A stretch of DNA of 64,000 bases from Gammaproteobacteria bacterium 50_400_T64 (GCA_002162755.1 MAAS01000026.1:1-64000), one strand, 5' to 3'. Numbered from the stretch's first letter, positions 36,560 through 45,131 are shown. Program-made: numbers and translations. The notes: generated from the letters alone by a model not told the origin.

Positions 36560-37818
36560 GTAACCAAGAAGAAAACTTACCATCGAAAAAAAGCGCCAGT
36601 TCTTTATTAAGTCTCGATCAGGCGCGAGCCCATATGTTGGCGGCTGTTGTTCCTGTTGCTGATTGTGAAACCCTGACGCTGGTTGATTTACCCAGACGCG
36701 TTTTGGCGACCGATATAACATCACCCATTAATGCGCCGCCGGCTAATAATTCTGCAATGGATGGTTATGCTTTTAAGTGCAGCTACCCAGGCAATAGCGC
36801 CACTGACGAATATGTATTAGTGGGAAAAGCTTTGGCCGGGGAGCCCTATGTGGGCGCTGTTAAAACGGGGCAATGCATTCGTATTATGACCGGGGCCGAA
36901 TTACCGGAAGACTGCGACACAGTGGTAATGCAGGAAAACGTAAAAGCAGACGGTGAAATCATTAGCCTTGTAAAACCGCCTAAATCACAGGCTAACGTGC
37001 GCTATGCCGGTGAAGATATTGCCAAAGGCGAAACCCTGTTTACAGCCGGGCACCGACTTGGCCCAGTGGATATAGGTTTGTTGGCGACTATGGGTATTGC
37101 AGAAGCTGCGGTACGCCCGCGCTTAAAAGTCGCCGTGTTTGCCAATGGCAGTGAATTGCGTGCCCCGGGTGAAGTGCTGGCGGCGGGAGAAATCTACGAC
37201 AGTAACCGCTACTTTTTAGGGGCCATGCTGGATCGCCTGGGTTGTGAGTTGGTTGATATTGGCGTGATTCCCGATGACCTTGAACAGTTACGAACTGCTT
37301 ATAAAGAGGCCGATGCCTCGGCTGATGTGGTTATTACCTGCGGCGGTGCCTCGGTGGGTGAGGCCGATTATACGCGCCAGTTGCTTAGCGAACAGGGCGA
37401 TATTGGTTTCTGGAAAGTGGCAATAAAACCGGGTAAGCCCTTTATGTTTGGCAAGCTTTCCAGCAGTACTTTTTTTGGTTTGCCGGGTAATCCCATGTCA
37501 GCTCTGGTAACTTTCTATCAATTAGTACTGCCTATATTGCAGAAAATGCAGGGTGTGGAAGCAGCGCCGACTTTAGTTTTAACAGCCCATGCAAGTTGCG
37601 ATATACGACGTAATCGCAGTCGTCTTGAGTTTTTGCGAGGGATGCTAAGTACGGGAAACAATGGCGAGTTAATTGTTACCCCGGACAAACAGCAAAGCTC
37701 GGGTGCCTTAAGTTCATTTGCCCGCAGTAATTGTTTTATTCTTCTTGACGCGGGTGATCACGCATTGAAAACAGGCGATAAGGTTGGCGTGCAATTATTC
37801 GATTCTATTTTGCGATAA
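36556..37818 (+). CDS. moeA: Molybdopterin molybdenumtransferase MoeA
   Basis: MoeA inserts molybdate into adenylylated molybdopterin. The 420 residues contain PANNSAMDGYAF near residue 62, GQCIRIMTGAELPEDCDTVVMQE near 105, the MoeA/MogA core TCGGASVGEADYT near 264, and the signature KPGKPFMFGKLSSSTFFGLPGNP, then a C-terminal beta domain (RRNRSRLEFLRG). moeB overlaps upstream. Molybdoenzymes are therefore expected in this organism, though none is encoded in this window. Confidence 0.95.
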   Translation: MSNQEENLPSKKSASSLLSLDQARAHMLAAVVPVADCETLTLVDLPRRVLATDITSPINAPPANNSAMDGYAFKCSYPGNSATDEYVLVGKALAGEPYVGAVKTGQCIRIMTGAELPEDCDTVVMQENVKADGEIISLVKPPKSQANVRYAGEDIAKGETLFTAGHRLGPVDIGLLATMGIAEAAVRPRLKVAVFANGSELRAPGEVLAAGEIYDSNRYFLGAMLDRLGCELVDIGVIPDDLEQLRTAYKEADASADVVITCGGASVGEADYTRQLLSEQGDIGFWKVAIKPGKPFMFGKLSSSTFFGLPGNPMSALVTFYQLVLPILQKMQGVEAAPTLVLTAHASCDIRRNRSRLEFLRGMLSTGNNGELIVTPDKQQSSGALSSFARSNCFILLDAGDHALKTGDKVGVQLFDSILR

Positions 37819-37898
37819 ACCTTCCGGGCGAGTTTAGTTAGCGCTAAGAAAATGATTTAAAAAAACTAAAAATAATAACGTAATGATTGGGCTTTAAC

Positions 37899-39137
37899 AT
37901 GACAAAGAAAAGAAAACACCTGCTGGATGGTGTCACCGTGCTCGACCTAACCCAGCACGTCGCAGGGCCTTCCTGCACACGCATGATGGCGGAGATGGGC
38001 GCGGAGATTATTAAAGTCGAGTTGGCACCCTACGGCGAACAAATTCGTTATATGGGTTATCAAAAAGGCGGGCGGGGTATTTATTTTCTGCAGCAAAATC
38101 GCGGCAAGAAAAGCCTGTGTATTGATGCGAAGACGGAAGAGGGTAAAGCAATACTTCACGGCTTAATTAAGAAAGTGGATGTGTTAATTGAAAACTTCGC
38201 CCCCGGTGTTATTGGCCGTTTGGGTTGCAGCTGGGAAGTGGTGCACGAATTAAACCCCGAATGCATTATGTGTTCCATTTCCACCTTCGGCCAAACCGGG
38301 CCGTTATCGGAATTGCCCGGCTTTGATTATATCGGTCAAAGTTACGCCGGCATTACTGGTTTGATTGGCGACCCCGATAAAGCACCGAGTATTCCAGCAG
38401 CGGCCCTGGGCGACACCATGACCGGCGCTCACGCACTGGCGGCGATTAATGCCGCACTATTTCATCGCGCCATGGGGGGCGAGGCGGAATTTATCGACGT
38501 GACTTTGCTCGACAGTTATTTTCACTGCCATGAAATGTACGTCGGTTATTACAGCGCAAGCGACGGTAAGCTGGCGCCCAAGCGCCCGGGCTCCCATCAT
38601 CGTCTCGGTTGCCCGATGGGTATTTTCAACGGTAAAGAGGGTTATATCACCATCATCGCCACGCCCCCTCAATGGGAGCGCATGTGCGATGTGATGGAAA
38701 TGCCCGAGCTGAAAACCGATCCGCGCTTTGCTGACCCCAATGACAGAATTCGCCACCGCAGAGAATTAATCCCGATTATCGAAGAGTGGCTACAGAGCCA
38801 TGAAAGTGATGCTGCCGCGATTGCCAAGCTGGAAGCAGCGCGCATTCCTGTGGCCCCGGTACTGAGTTTGCCGGAGGCGATGGAGCATCCCCACCTGGTT
38901 GAGCGCGGCACAGTGCGCACCGTTACCCAGCGCGGCGCAGGCACCTTTAAAATGCCCGGCATGCCCCTACGCTTTGCGGGTTATCCCACTGAAAATGATC
39001 TCGAAGCGCCCTATAAAGGTGAGCATAATGCCGAGGTGTTAAAACAGTACCTCGATTATTCCCCAGAGAAAATCGCACAATTACAGGCCAGCGGCATTTT
39101 GGTGGATGAGGAAATACCCGAGTCTGACGCGGGCTAA
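37899..39137 (+). CDS. CaiB/BaiF-type class III CoA-transferase
   Basis: A 412-residue family III CoA-transferase that moves CoA between carboxylic acids as an interlocked dimer. Visible blocks: LDGVTVLDLTQHVAGPSCTR, GAEIIKVELAPYGEQIR, NRGKKSLCIDAKTEEGK, NFAPGVIGRLG, and GDTMTGAHALAAINAALFHR, which holds the conserved catalytic Asp. The ATG at 37899 was taken; a TTG four codons earlier has no support. Substrate not predictable; context (moeA upstream, selO downstream) is uninformative. Confidence 0.9.
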   Translation: MTKKRKHLLDGVTVLDLTQHVAGPSCTRMMAEMGAEIIKVELAPYGEQIRYMGYQKGGRGIYFLQQNRGKKSLCIDAKTEEGKAILHGLIKKVDVLIENFAPGVIGRLGCSWEVVHELNPECIMCSISTFGQTGPLSELPGFDYIGQSYAGITGLIGDPDKAPSIPAAALGDTMTGAHALAAINAALFHRAMGGEAEFIDVTLLDSYFHCHEMYVGYYSASDGKLAPKRPGSHHRLGCPMGIFNGKEGYITIIATPPQWERMCDVMEMPELKTDPRFADPNDRIRHRRELIPIIEEWLQSHESDAAAIAKLEAARIPVAPVLSLPEAMEHPHLVERGTVRTVTQRGAGTFKMPGMPLRFAGYPTENDLEAPYKGEHNAEVLKQYLDYSPEKIAQLQASGILVDEEIPESDAG

Positions 39138-39164
39138 ACACATTAATATTTCTATAGGAATAAT

Positions 39165-40658
39165 ATGGCACTTTTTGGCTCGAAGCCTTTATTAAAGAGT
39201 TATCGCGAGATGGGTGAGCAATTTTATAGTGATCAACGACCAACACCGGTAGCTGATCCATCACTCATCAGTGTTAACCCCGAACTTGCCGAGAAGCTCA
39301 ATTTGTCAGGGAGTGAATTGGAAAGCCCCGAGGCCCTGCAAATTTTTGCTGGAAATGTTGTGCCGCAAAACAGTCAGCCAATCGCGACTGTGTATGCGGC
39401 CCATCAGTTTGGTGGCTGGAATCCCCAGCTGGGCGATGGCCGTGCCGTTTTACTCGGTGAAGTTATTGGCAAAGATGGCAAGCGCTACGATGTTCAATTA
39501 AAAGGTGCCGGCCAAACTCCCTACTCACGCAGAGGCGATGGCCGTTCGGCTTTAGGCCCGGTGCTGCGGGAATATATTGTTAGTGAGGCAATGGCCGTAC
39601 TCGACATTCCCACTACGCGGGCACTTGCGGCGGTGACGACAGGTGAGCAGGTAGCGCGGGAATCATTCCTCCCCGGCGCGATATTAACCCGCGTTGCCAG
39701 CAGCCATATTCGCATCGGTACCTTTCAGTTTTTTTCCGCACAAGGGGATGTCGATTCGGTAAAAACCCTGGCCGACTATGTAATTGATCGGCACTACCCT
39801 GAGGCTTTGCAGAATAGTGAAAATACGGAACCCTACAGTGCTTTATTGGCCTGTGTCGTAGAGGCCCAGGCGCGCTTAATTGCCAAGTGGATGTCTGTGG
39901 GTTTTATTCACGGCGTGATGAATACCGACAATATGCTGGTTTGTGGTGAGACAGTGGACTACGGCCCCTGTGCCTTTATGGATAAGTACCATCCCGGCAA
40001 AGTGTTTAGCTCCATTGATACTCACGGTCGTTATGCCTATGCCAAACAACCGGAAATTGCTCACTGGAATCTCAGTTGGTTAGCTCAGGCGCTGCTGCCC
40101 TTAATGGATGAGGTTGAGGCCGAGGCTATTAAAAAAGCTCAGTCAGCGTTAGATAAATTCTCTAAAGTATTTGGCGAAACCCATCAAAAGCTAATGTCTG
40201 AAAAGATTGGCTTTGTAACATCAAGTGTTGAAACCAGTCAGTTGTATAGTGACTTGTTAGAACTGATGGCTGAACAGGGTTGCGACTATACATTGACCTT
40301 TCGCGCCCTCGGCGACCGACTTGCCCCTGAAGGCGAAGCCACAATCCCCAGAGATGTTTTTATTCTGCCAGAGGCATTGAACAGCTGGATCGAACGTTGG
40401 CAGAAGTTATTAGCAAAAGAAAAAATTGACGCTACTACGGCCTATCAATTAATGGTGAGTAAAAACTCGGCTTATATCCCCCGTAATCATCAAATAGAGG
40501 CCGCTATTGTGCAGGCGACACGGGGAGAGGGATTTACTTTGTTTCATCAGTTGATGAATGTGTTGGCGAATCCTTTTGAATACAGTGACGAGAACAAACA
40601 ATTTGCAATGCCACCACAACCTGAGGAAGAGGTTAAGCAGACTTTTTGTGGTACATAG
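39165..40658 (+). CDS. selO: Protein adenylyltransferase SelO (YdiU)
   Basis: SelO is a pseudokinase-fold enzyme that transfers AMP to Ser/Thr/Tyr of target proteins, linked to redox stress. The 497 residues show GAGQTPYSRRGDGRSALGPV near residue 124 (nucleotide-binding Lys/Arg region), REYIVSEAMAVLDIPTTRAL, and FIHGVMNTDNM near 250 with the Asp/Asn metal-binding pair. The last residues are TFCGT, so the conserved C-terminal position held by selenocysteine in many eukaryotes is a cysteine here, as in bacteria. An AGGAA site precedes the ATG. Confidence 0.93.
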   Translation: MALFGSKPLLKSYREMGEQFYSDQRPTPVADPSLISVNPELAEKLNLSGSELESPEALQIFAGNVVPQNSQPIATVYAAHQFGGWNPQLGDGRAVLLGEVIGKDGKRYDVQLKGAGQTPYSRRGDGRSALGPVLREYIVSEAMAVLDIPTTRALAAVTTGEQVARESFLPGAILTRVASSHIRIGTFQFFSAQGDVDSVKTLADYVIDRHYPEALQNSENTEPYSALLACVVEAQARLIAKWMSVGFIHGVMNTDNMLVCGETVDYGPCAFMDKYHPGKVFSSIDTHGRYAYAKQPEIAHWNLSWLAQALLPLMDEVEAEAIKKAQSALDKFSKVFGETHQKLMSEKIGFVTSSVETSQLYSDLLELMAEQGCDYTLTFRALGDRLAPEGEATIPRDVFILPEALNSWIERWQKLLAKEKIDATTAYQLMVSKNSAYIPRNHQIEAAIVQATRGEGFTLFHQLMNVLANPFEYSDENKQFAMPPQPEEEVKQTFCGT

Positions 40659-40744
40659 TACTGGCTATCGTTATCACTCAGTGGCGATGGGGTAAATAAA
40701 AAGGGTGGCGTTCATTTTTTTTCGAAGTGTTGAGTCTTAATATG

Positions 40745-41371
40745 TTATATCAAGATTTGACCCCTTCCTCCGTTCCGTGCGTCACCGTCTGTCTTGGACT
40801 CGTGGGTCTCATTACGCCATTTTTCGCCGTTGAAATCGACTTCGCTATTACGGCCGCCACCCTGGAGTGGCCCGCGATCATCATCCTTGCGGCGATAACT
40901 CTTTTGCGATGCCCACGCTTGAATCAATGTGCCGTCAACGCTGAAATGTTCTTCGCAAAGTAGCTGCTGCTTTCTCGCCAGATGAACCACTTCCTCAAAC
41001 AGTTCCGTCACCACATCATTTTCCAGCAGCCGATCCCGGTTGGTGCTGAAACTGGAATGATTCCAAACCACATCATCAATCGTTAAGCCGATAAACCAGC
41101 GGTACAGAAGATTGTAATTAATCTGCTCAACCAATTGTCGCTCACTGCGGATGCTGTAAAGCACTTGAAGTAGCTGTGCCCTGATAAGACGTTCCGGGGG
41201 GATGGACTCTCGACCTGCATCGGCATAAATGCTGGAAAAGAGCCAGTCCAGGTGCCTCATGGCTTCATCAAGTAGCCGTTTGATGGGACGCAAGGGATGA
41301 TCGACGGGTACAAACGTTTCAAGGTGAACTGTCGTAAAAAGAGCTTCCTGAAAAATATCTTCGCCGCGCAC
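40745..41371 (-). mobile_element. Truncated IS5-family transposase
   Basis: From the GTG at 41371 the product begins VRGEDIFQEALFTTVHLETF, followed by VDHPLRPIKRLLDEA, SIPPERLIRAQLLQVLYSIR, YRWFIGLTIDDVVW and DEHF-like HFSVDGTLIQAWASQKS, the N-terminal half of an IS5-group transposase including the first catalytic Asp. After NGEKWRNETHESKTDGDAR the similarity stops and the frame ends within nine residues. About 150 C-terminal residues, with the remaining DDE acidic residues, are missing, so it cannot transpose by itself. No intact terminal inverted repeat pair was found. It abuts a group II intron remnant. Confidence 0.85.
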
Positions 41372-41435
41372 TGTATTGACACCTTTATTAATTGTCGTTT
41401 TTTGTAGTGTATAGAACCCAGTGTTTACGGGGGAG

Positions 41436-41796
41436 AAAATCAACAGCCTGCTAGATCACTGGATACGGCGTAGAGTTCGTATGGATTATTGGCGTCAGTG
41501 GCGAAAGCCTCGCACCAAAGTAAGAAATTTATTGAAGCGTGGTGTTAAAATACAAACAGCGGTTGGGTGCGGTATTACCAGCACCAACAGTAGGCGCTTT
41601 AGGCGAAGGGCCGTGGCGTAGTTCTAAAACTCCAGGGATAAATCAGGCGCTATCGAATGTCTATTTAAAATCTGAAGGGTTGTACGAATTACGTGATGGT
41701 TGGATCAAGCTTCACTATCCTAAGTGAAACGCCCTGTGCGGAGCCGCATGCAGGGTGTTGTGGGGGCTGAGGGTTAGATACCCTCGGCTACCCGAT
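41436..41796 (+). mobile_element. Group II intron 3' remnant: maturase C-terminus plus domains V-VI
   Basis: The left part encodes LLDHWIRRRVRMDYWRQWRK and PRTKVRNLLKRGV, the conserved C-terminal block of intron-encoded reverse transcriptase/maturases. A frameshift follows, after which the next frame gives SSKTPGINQALSNVYLKSEG and ends ...WIKLHYPK, the usual maturase terminus. The next bases (CGCCCTGTGCGGAGCCGCAT and the following GCAGGGTGTTGTGGGGG) match the domain V region seen right after such ORFs, then a domain VI-like stem GAGGGTTAGATACCCTC (41770-41786) and the end CCCGAT (41791-41796), ending in the expected A-pyrimidine. The 5' part of intron and RT is absent. Confidence 0.82.
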
Positions 41797-41803
41797 TAGA
41801 CAT

Positions 41804-41833
41804 AAAAAAAGCCCCGTGAAATACCGGGGCTTT
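41804..41833 (-). terminator. Terminator of the PEP-CTERM gene
   Basis: A 9-bp perfect stem AAAGCCCCG/CGGGGCTTT (41808-41816 and 41825-41833) with an 8-base loop. On the minus strand it ends in a run of seven T. It lies 24 bases past the stop of the PEP-CTERM gene and separates it from the intron remnant. Confidence 0.9.
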
Positions 41834-41856
41834 GATAATGCATATGTTGTGTTTGA

Positions 41857-42561
41857 TTATGCAGTCTTCTTTTTTCTTGAAAAACCGATTCCTGCAACAC
41901 CGAGTGCAAGTAGAGCAAGAGTAGCCGGCTCTGGAACAGCTGTTGTGCTTGCACTCAGGGATACATTATCGAAACCGATATCGAAAGGACCCTGGTTATC
42001 GGCTTGGGCAAATCGTACCTGAAGATTCTGCCCTTGAAACGGAGAGACCGCACTGAAAACGTTTTGAGAAAAGGAGGCCCAAGGTTGTGGATCAAGAGAG
42101 CCTGGTGCTGTTTGGATTGCACTGAAAATGATGTCAGTGGGATCTACGGTATCGAAGAGAGCGGTTCCATTGAGAATCTCCACTCGGAATTGCTGGTTGG
42201 AAACCCCCGTATGAGATAGCGTGTCGGGGGTTGGGTTGACAAAACCAGCTCCAGCAAAATTCTCATACGCATAATCGAAGCTAAAGGTAAGCGCTGTCAG
42301 TGCGGTTGGAACCACAAAACTTTGCCAGAAGATATTCTGACTAGGGCCGCCTTGATTTCCAGCAAAAGCATAGAAGTTGTTTGTTGGGGAAGAACCCAGA
42401 GTTGGATCTCCAGGGTTTGCAGTAACTAAAAGACTGGAACCCCCAGCTTGAGATGTGTTCCAGCCAGTGAAATCTCCTGTCTCAAAGTCACCGTTTGTGA
42501 TCAATGAGGCGTTCGCAGTTCCGACAAACAAACAAACAAACAAACAAACAATTTTTTTCAT
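41857..42561 (-). CDS. PEP-CTERM sorting domain protein, putative phase-variable
   Basis: A 234-residue exported protein. The N-terminal signal peptide (MKKIVCLFVCLFVGTANA) is followed by a beta-rich body (NGDFETGDFTGWNTSQAGG, FDYAYENFAGAGF, FDIGFDNVSL), and a C-terminal PEP-CTERM tag: VPEPATLALL, then a hydrophobic helix and basic end SRKKKTA. Such tags are recognised and removed by exosortase, and carriers are usually linked to exopolysaccharide or biofilm matrix. No exosortase gene is in this window. The body resembles carbohydrate-binding-like NGDFE..GWxxS domains, but no function is assignable. The ATG at 42561 has GGAG six bases upstream. Codons 4-13 are built from a (TTGT)7 tract. The gene is preceded by a sigma-54-type promoter and followed by its own terminator. 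Confidence 0.92.
   Translation of the reverse strand: MKKIVCLFVCLFVGTANASLITNGDFETGDFTGWNTSQAGGSSLLVTANPGDPTLGSSPTNNFYAFAGNQGGPSQNIFWQSFVVPTALTALTFSFDYAYENFAGAGFVNPTPDTLSHTGVSNQQFRVEILNGTALFDTVDPTDIIFSAIQTAPGSLDPQPWASFSQNVFSAVSPFQGQNLQVRFAQADNQGPFDIGFDNVSLSASTTAVPEPATLALLALGVAGIGFSRKKKTA
42524..42551 (-). repeat. Tetranucleotide tandem repeat, seven TTGT units, in signal-peptide codons
   Basis: Twenty-eight bases of perfect (ACAA)7 on the plus strand, or (TTGT)7 on the coding strand, 10-37 bases into the PEP-CTERM gene. In any frame the tract encodes a cycle of Leu, Phe, Val and Cys, so it always makes a hydrophobic stretch. Gain or loss of one unit shifts the frame, and both other frames meet a stop within 8-12 codons after the tract (TGA in CATTGA and in CGGTGA). 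The copy number in this sequence is the in-frame (ON) one. Confidence 0.95.
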
Positions 42562-42610
42562 TTTCTTCTCCAAAAGTTAAAATTTCATTTCCATAACAAG
42601 AAATATTATC

Positions 42611-42628
42611 ACGCAATATTAATGCCAG
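42611..42628 (-). promoter_or_regulatory. Sigma-54 (RpoN) promoter of the PEP-CTERM gene
   Basis: On the minus strand CTGGCATTAATATTGCGT has the -24 GG (42625-42626) and -12 GC (42613-42614) exactly ten bases apart, and matches TGGCAxxNNNNTTGC at nearly every defined position. Transcription would start near 42601, about 40 bases before the ATG. PEP-CTERM genes in other bacteria are known to be under RpoN with the PrsK/PrsR two-component system, which supports the call. Confidence 0.7.
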
Positions 42629-43087
42629 AATGCTAACCAGTTGTTTTTGTAGGGGTTATAATTTTGTATTTCACGACACACTTGAAAAGTGTAAAAATAG
42701 CTGACACTAACTTAAGGTATGATTGAAAAAAATTTTACAGATCAGTAGGACATTGTTGGCTTCACTGCCTAGCAGTTTATTCAACGGAACCCTTCCGACT
42801 ATCATCTTTCTTACTATCACAATTTCCTTGCGGCAAGGGGGTGCTAACTTAATGTTATTTTTCAAGTGCTTAACTGTAATTTTCGTCCACTACCGAAAGG
42901 AGATAGTGAGAACAGCAACACCGCTCTGAATAATTCTTTCGCCTGATCATGTGGTTTTATTTCTTCAACTTCAAAGACTTACGGCGAATTGGGCTGATAG
43001 TCGGAACGCTTCTGCTGATGTTGCATGTTTCGCGCACGCTTGATTTTTGCTAATTCTATCTTTACAGATTCCTTGTCGGTAGAGAAT
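42629..43087. other. Intergenic region upstream of the PEP-CTERM gene
   Basis: About 460 AT-rich bases with no gene supported. A 68-codon frame on the plus strand (42723-42929) begins with TTG, has no ribosome site and resembles nothing. An RpoN activator (PrsR-like) would be expected to bind here, but no clear palindrome was identified. Confidence 0.5.
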
Positions 43088-43999
43088 TTAAAACTTTACA
43101 AAATGCGGTTCGGCCAGTGCCCGCAAGTCATCGGGCATTGGCACTGACTTGCGGGTTTCAAAGTCAAATAGTGTGCCGGTGGTTTCAACCGTTGCCACTG
43201 TCTCGCCAGTGGCGGCATTAATAAACCAGTGGAAAAATTGCTGGGTTTTACCGTGCATTTCCCGCAGGCCGCTTTTGGTAATTAGCACATCGCCAGCGCG
43301 GAAGTTTTGTTGAAACTCGATGTTATATTCCAGTGCGGCACTACCCAGACCGTGTTCTTTACGGTAGTCCGGTGTCAGGCCGTAGTGGCGTTGCAGGTGG
43401 GTGACAGTATCGGAGCAGCGCGACATAAAGAAGCGGGGGTGCAAATTGCCACGGGCATCGCACTCCCAGGGTTCGATGGTGCCGCGTGCCGTGTCAAAAA
43501 GACCGTAGTGTTCAGCCGTGCTCAGGTTATGTTGTTGTGGTTGGGGCAGCGTTTGTTTGGCACGCAAATTAGTGGGCGGTTCAATAGTGATCGCCTGTGC
43601 TGCGAGATGAGCGCCCTTTGGGAAGCTGGCGGCTTGCCCGCTGTCGAGATCAGTTAACTGTAAATCTATAATAAACCGTGCGGCTATCGTTTCGTTATCG
43701 AGATTGTTTATTTCACTAAACGTCGTCAGTGTGTCATCGGTCATCGACAATATGCCGCTATACACAGTGTAACTTTCGCCATTGCGCATTCTTTTTATAA
43801 ACAGGAGGCTCATAAACAGAACCCGCTCCGCTTGGTGAATGAGAGCAAGCCTGGGGTGGGCTGATAAACCGAGCATGACCTGCAGTTGGCCAATGGTTTC
43901 TGTTGAGCGGGCCAAATAATACTGAACATTCATGTGCTCCATGACATCACATTCCCAGGCTTTTACGTTGGCCCGTACGGTTGGGGTCATCGCGCCCAT
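43088..43999 (-). CDS. Acyl-CoA thioesterase-like protein with two hotdog domains
   Basis: A 303-residue protein built as two tandem hotdog folds of the 4-hydroxybenzoyl-CoA thioesterase type. Repeat one starts VKAWECDVMEHMNVQYYLARS (residues 12-32), and repeat two starts IEPWECDARGNLHPRFFMSR near 175. Each has the W-E-C-D opening, with an Asp at the usual thioesterase position (CDVMEHMN, CDARGNLH). The second repeat keeps GLGSAALEYNIEFQQNFRAGD and a terminal VETTGTLFDFETRKS. It probably hydrolyses an acyl-CoA; substrate unknown. It lies alone on the minus strand. Confidence 0.85.
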   Translation of the reverse strand: MGAMTPTVRANVKAWECDVMEHMNVQYYLARSTETIGQLQVMLGLSAHPRLALIHQAERVLFMSLLFIKRMRNGESYTVYSGILSMTDDTLTTFSEINNLDNETIAARFIIDLQLTDLDSGQAASFPKGAHLAAQAITIEPPTNLRAKQTLPQPQQHNLSTAEHYGLFDTARGTIEPWECDARGNLHPRFFMSRCSDTVTHLQRHYGLTPDYRKEHGLGSAALEYNIEFQQNFRAGDVLITKSGLREMHGKTQQFFHWFINAATGETVATVETTGTLFDFETRKSVPMPDDLRALAEPHFVKF

Positions 44000-44109
44000 T
44001 GGCCTCTCCCTGTGTGCATTTTTATAGTTTTACCTGAAGAGTCAGATTTCTGTCTGCTGGTATTTTCAGTATCATAGCGAGTAATTGTCGTTCAAACAGG
44101 GAGAATAAA

Positions 44110-44535
44110 GTGCCAAAAAGAGCAATGACGGACCAACAAATCGAGAGCTGCTTTGAGGTGCTTGCCGAATTGCGCCCCCATCTGAAGAAGGCTACTTTTT
44201 TGGCGACAGTCAGGGCGATGGAAAGCGAGGGCTATAAGTTAACTTACATTGAAGATATGGAGGGGGTTGTTGCTGTCGCTGGCTACCGTATCTCGACAAA
44301 TTTATTTATGGGCAAGCATCTTTATGTTGATGATTTGGTGACTACGGAAAGTGCGCGTTCAGCGGGTTATGGTGGACAGCTGGTGGCCTGGTTGCGACAT
44401 GAAGCGAATGAACAGGGCTGCAAGGTTTTGCATCTCGACTCGGGAACACATCGAGCAGAGGCCCATAAGTTTTATTTTGATCAAGGCTTTAACATTGCTA
44501 GCTTCCATTTTAGTCAGCAGCTTGATGAAACATAG
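44110..44535 (+). CDS. GNAT-family N-acetyltransferase
   Basis: A 141-residue acetyl-CoA-dependent acetyltransferase. The central strand KHLYVDDLVTTESARSAGYG, followed by GQLVAWLRHEANEQGCKVL, is GNAT motif A with the acetyl-CoA pyrophosphate loop (R/Q-x-x-G-x-G/A, here SAGYGG). The later HRAEAHKFYFDQGF is motif B. The start is GTG at 44110 with CAGGGAGAATAAA upstream. Substrate unknown. The gene stands alone between a divergent thioesterase and a DsrE-like gene. Confidence 0.9.
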   Translation: MPKRAMTDQQIESCFEVLAELRPHLKKATFLATVRAMESEGYKLTYIEDMEGVVAVAGYRISTNLFMGKHLYVDDLVTTESARSAGYGGQLVAWLRHEANEQGCKVLHLDSGTHRAEAHKFYFDQGFNIASFHFSQQLDET

Positions 44536-44661
44536 GGCTCATTAATTGCGGTAGTCAAAAAGGTTCTCCTGAGTGGTTTTATTGATGGACAATTGTCAAT
44601 TACTCCAATTTCAGTACTGCTTATACTCTGAGTTCGATACTTAATATCAAGAGGCTTCACA

Positions 44662-45090
44662 ATGAAAAAAACTCGGCAAATGTTGATGGCAGTTGTTTTA
44701 AGTTTTACTTTTATCGCAGGCGCGGTATCAGCTGAAACAAAAGGCGTGTTTATCGATCTTTCGAGCTCGGATATGTTCAAAATCCATAGGGCTTTTGCAG
44801 TCGGCACTATGCTTCGAACGATGGAGAAAGTGCCCGTTACCGTCTATCTGAGTCTTAGTGTGACGCCCTATGCCGCTAAAGATTATCCGGTAGCGAAAAT
44901 GCTGTCATTACGTGGCCAGACTGTTCACCAGCATATGGAAGATTTCATGAAAGAAGGTGGTGAAATCATGGTTTGTGCAATGTGCATGGGCGGACATGGA
45001 TTGACCAAGGATGATTTATTGCCGGGTATGACAGCGGGAATGCCGGGTAAGTTGATCGTGGCTGAAGGCATTAAACTGTTGAGCTATTGA
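44662..45090 (+). CDS. Periplasmic DsrE-like protein
   Basis: A 142-residue protein with an N-terminal signal peptide (MKKTRQMLMAVVLSFTFIAGAVSA, cleavage after about residue 24). The mature part has the DsrE/F-like alpha-beta fold: KGVFIDLSSSD, HRAFAVGTMLRTMEKVPVTV, and a conserved MVCAMCMGGHGL with two Cys. The Cys pair recalls sulfur-relay or reductive roles of DsrE-like proteins, but the substrate and partner are unknown. An AAGAGGCTTCAC site precedes the ATG. Confidence 0.82.
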   Translation: MKKTRQMLMAVVLSFTFIAGAVSAETKGVFIDLSSSDMFKIHRAFAVGTMLRTMEKVPVTVYLSLSVTPYAAKDYPVAKMLSLRGQTVHQHMEDFMKEGGEIMVCAMCMGGHGLTKDDLLPGMTAGMPGKLIVAEGIKLLSY

Positions 45091-45113
45091 TTTTGTCAGT
45101 GTGCCTGGATTTT

Positions 45114-45131
45114 AGGTTCAGGCCTGAACCT
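45114..45131. repeat. 18-bp perfect palindrome
   Basis: AGGTTCAGGCCTGAACCT reads the same on both strands with no spacer. It lies 24 bases past the DsrE-like stop. No T-run follows, so it is more like a protein-binding site than a terminator. A second inverted repeat, GCCTCGCAAGCG with CGCTTGTGAGGC (one mismatch, 14-base loop), is found at 45179-45216. Confidence 0.6.

Noticed and set aside
42524..42551. Repeat tract considered as a CRISPR or minisatellite
   Set aside because: The unit is four bases with no spacers, inside a coding region; a simple-sequence tract explains it fully.
42723..42929. 68-codon plus-strand frame upstream of the PEP-CTERM gene
   Set aside because: TTG start with no ribosome site and no similarity to anything recognised; the region is AT-rich and could throw up such a frame by chance.
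45114..45131. Palindrome considered as a terminator of the DsrE-like gene
   Set aside because: No loop and no T-run on either strand, so it does not fit a rho-independent terminator.
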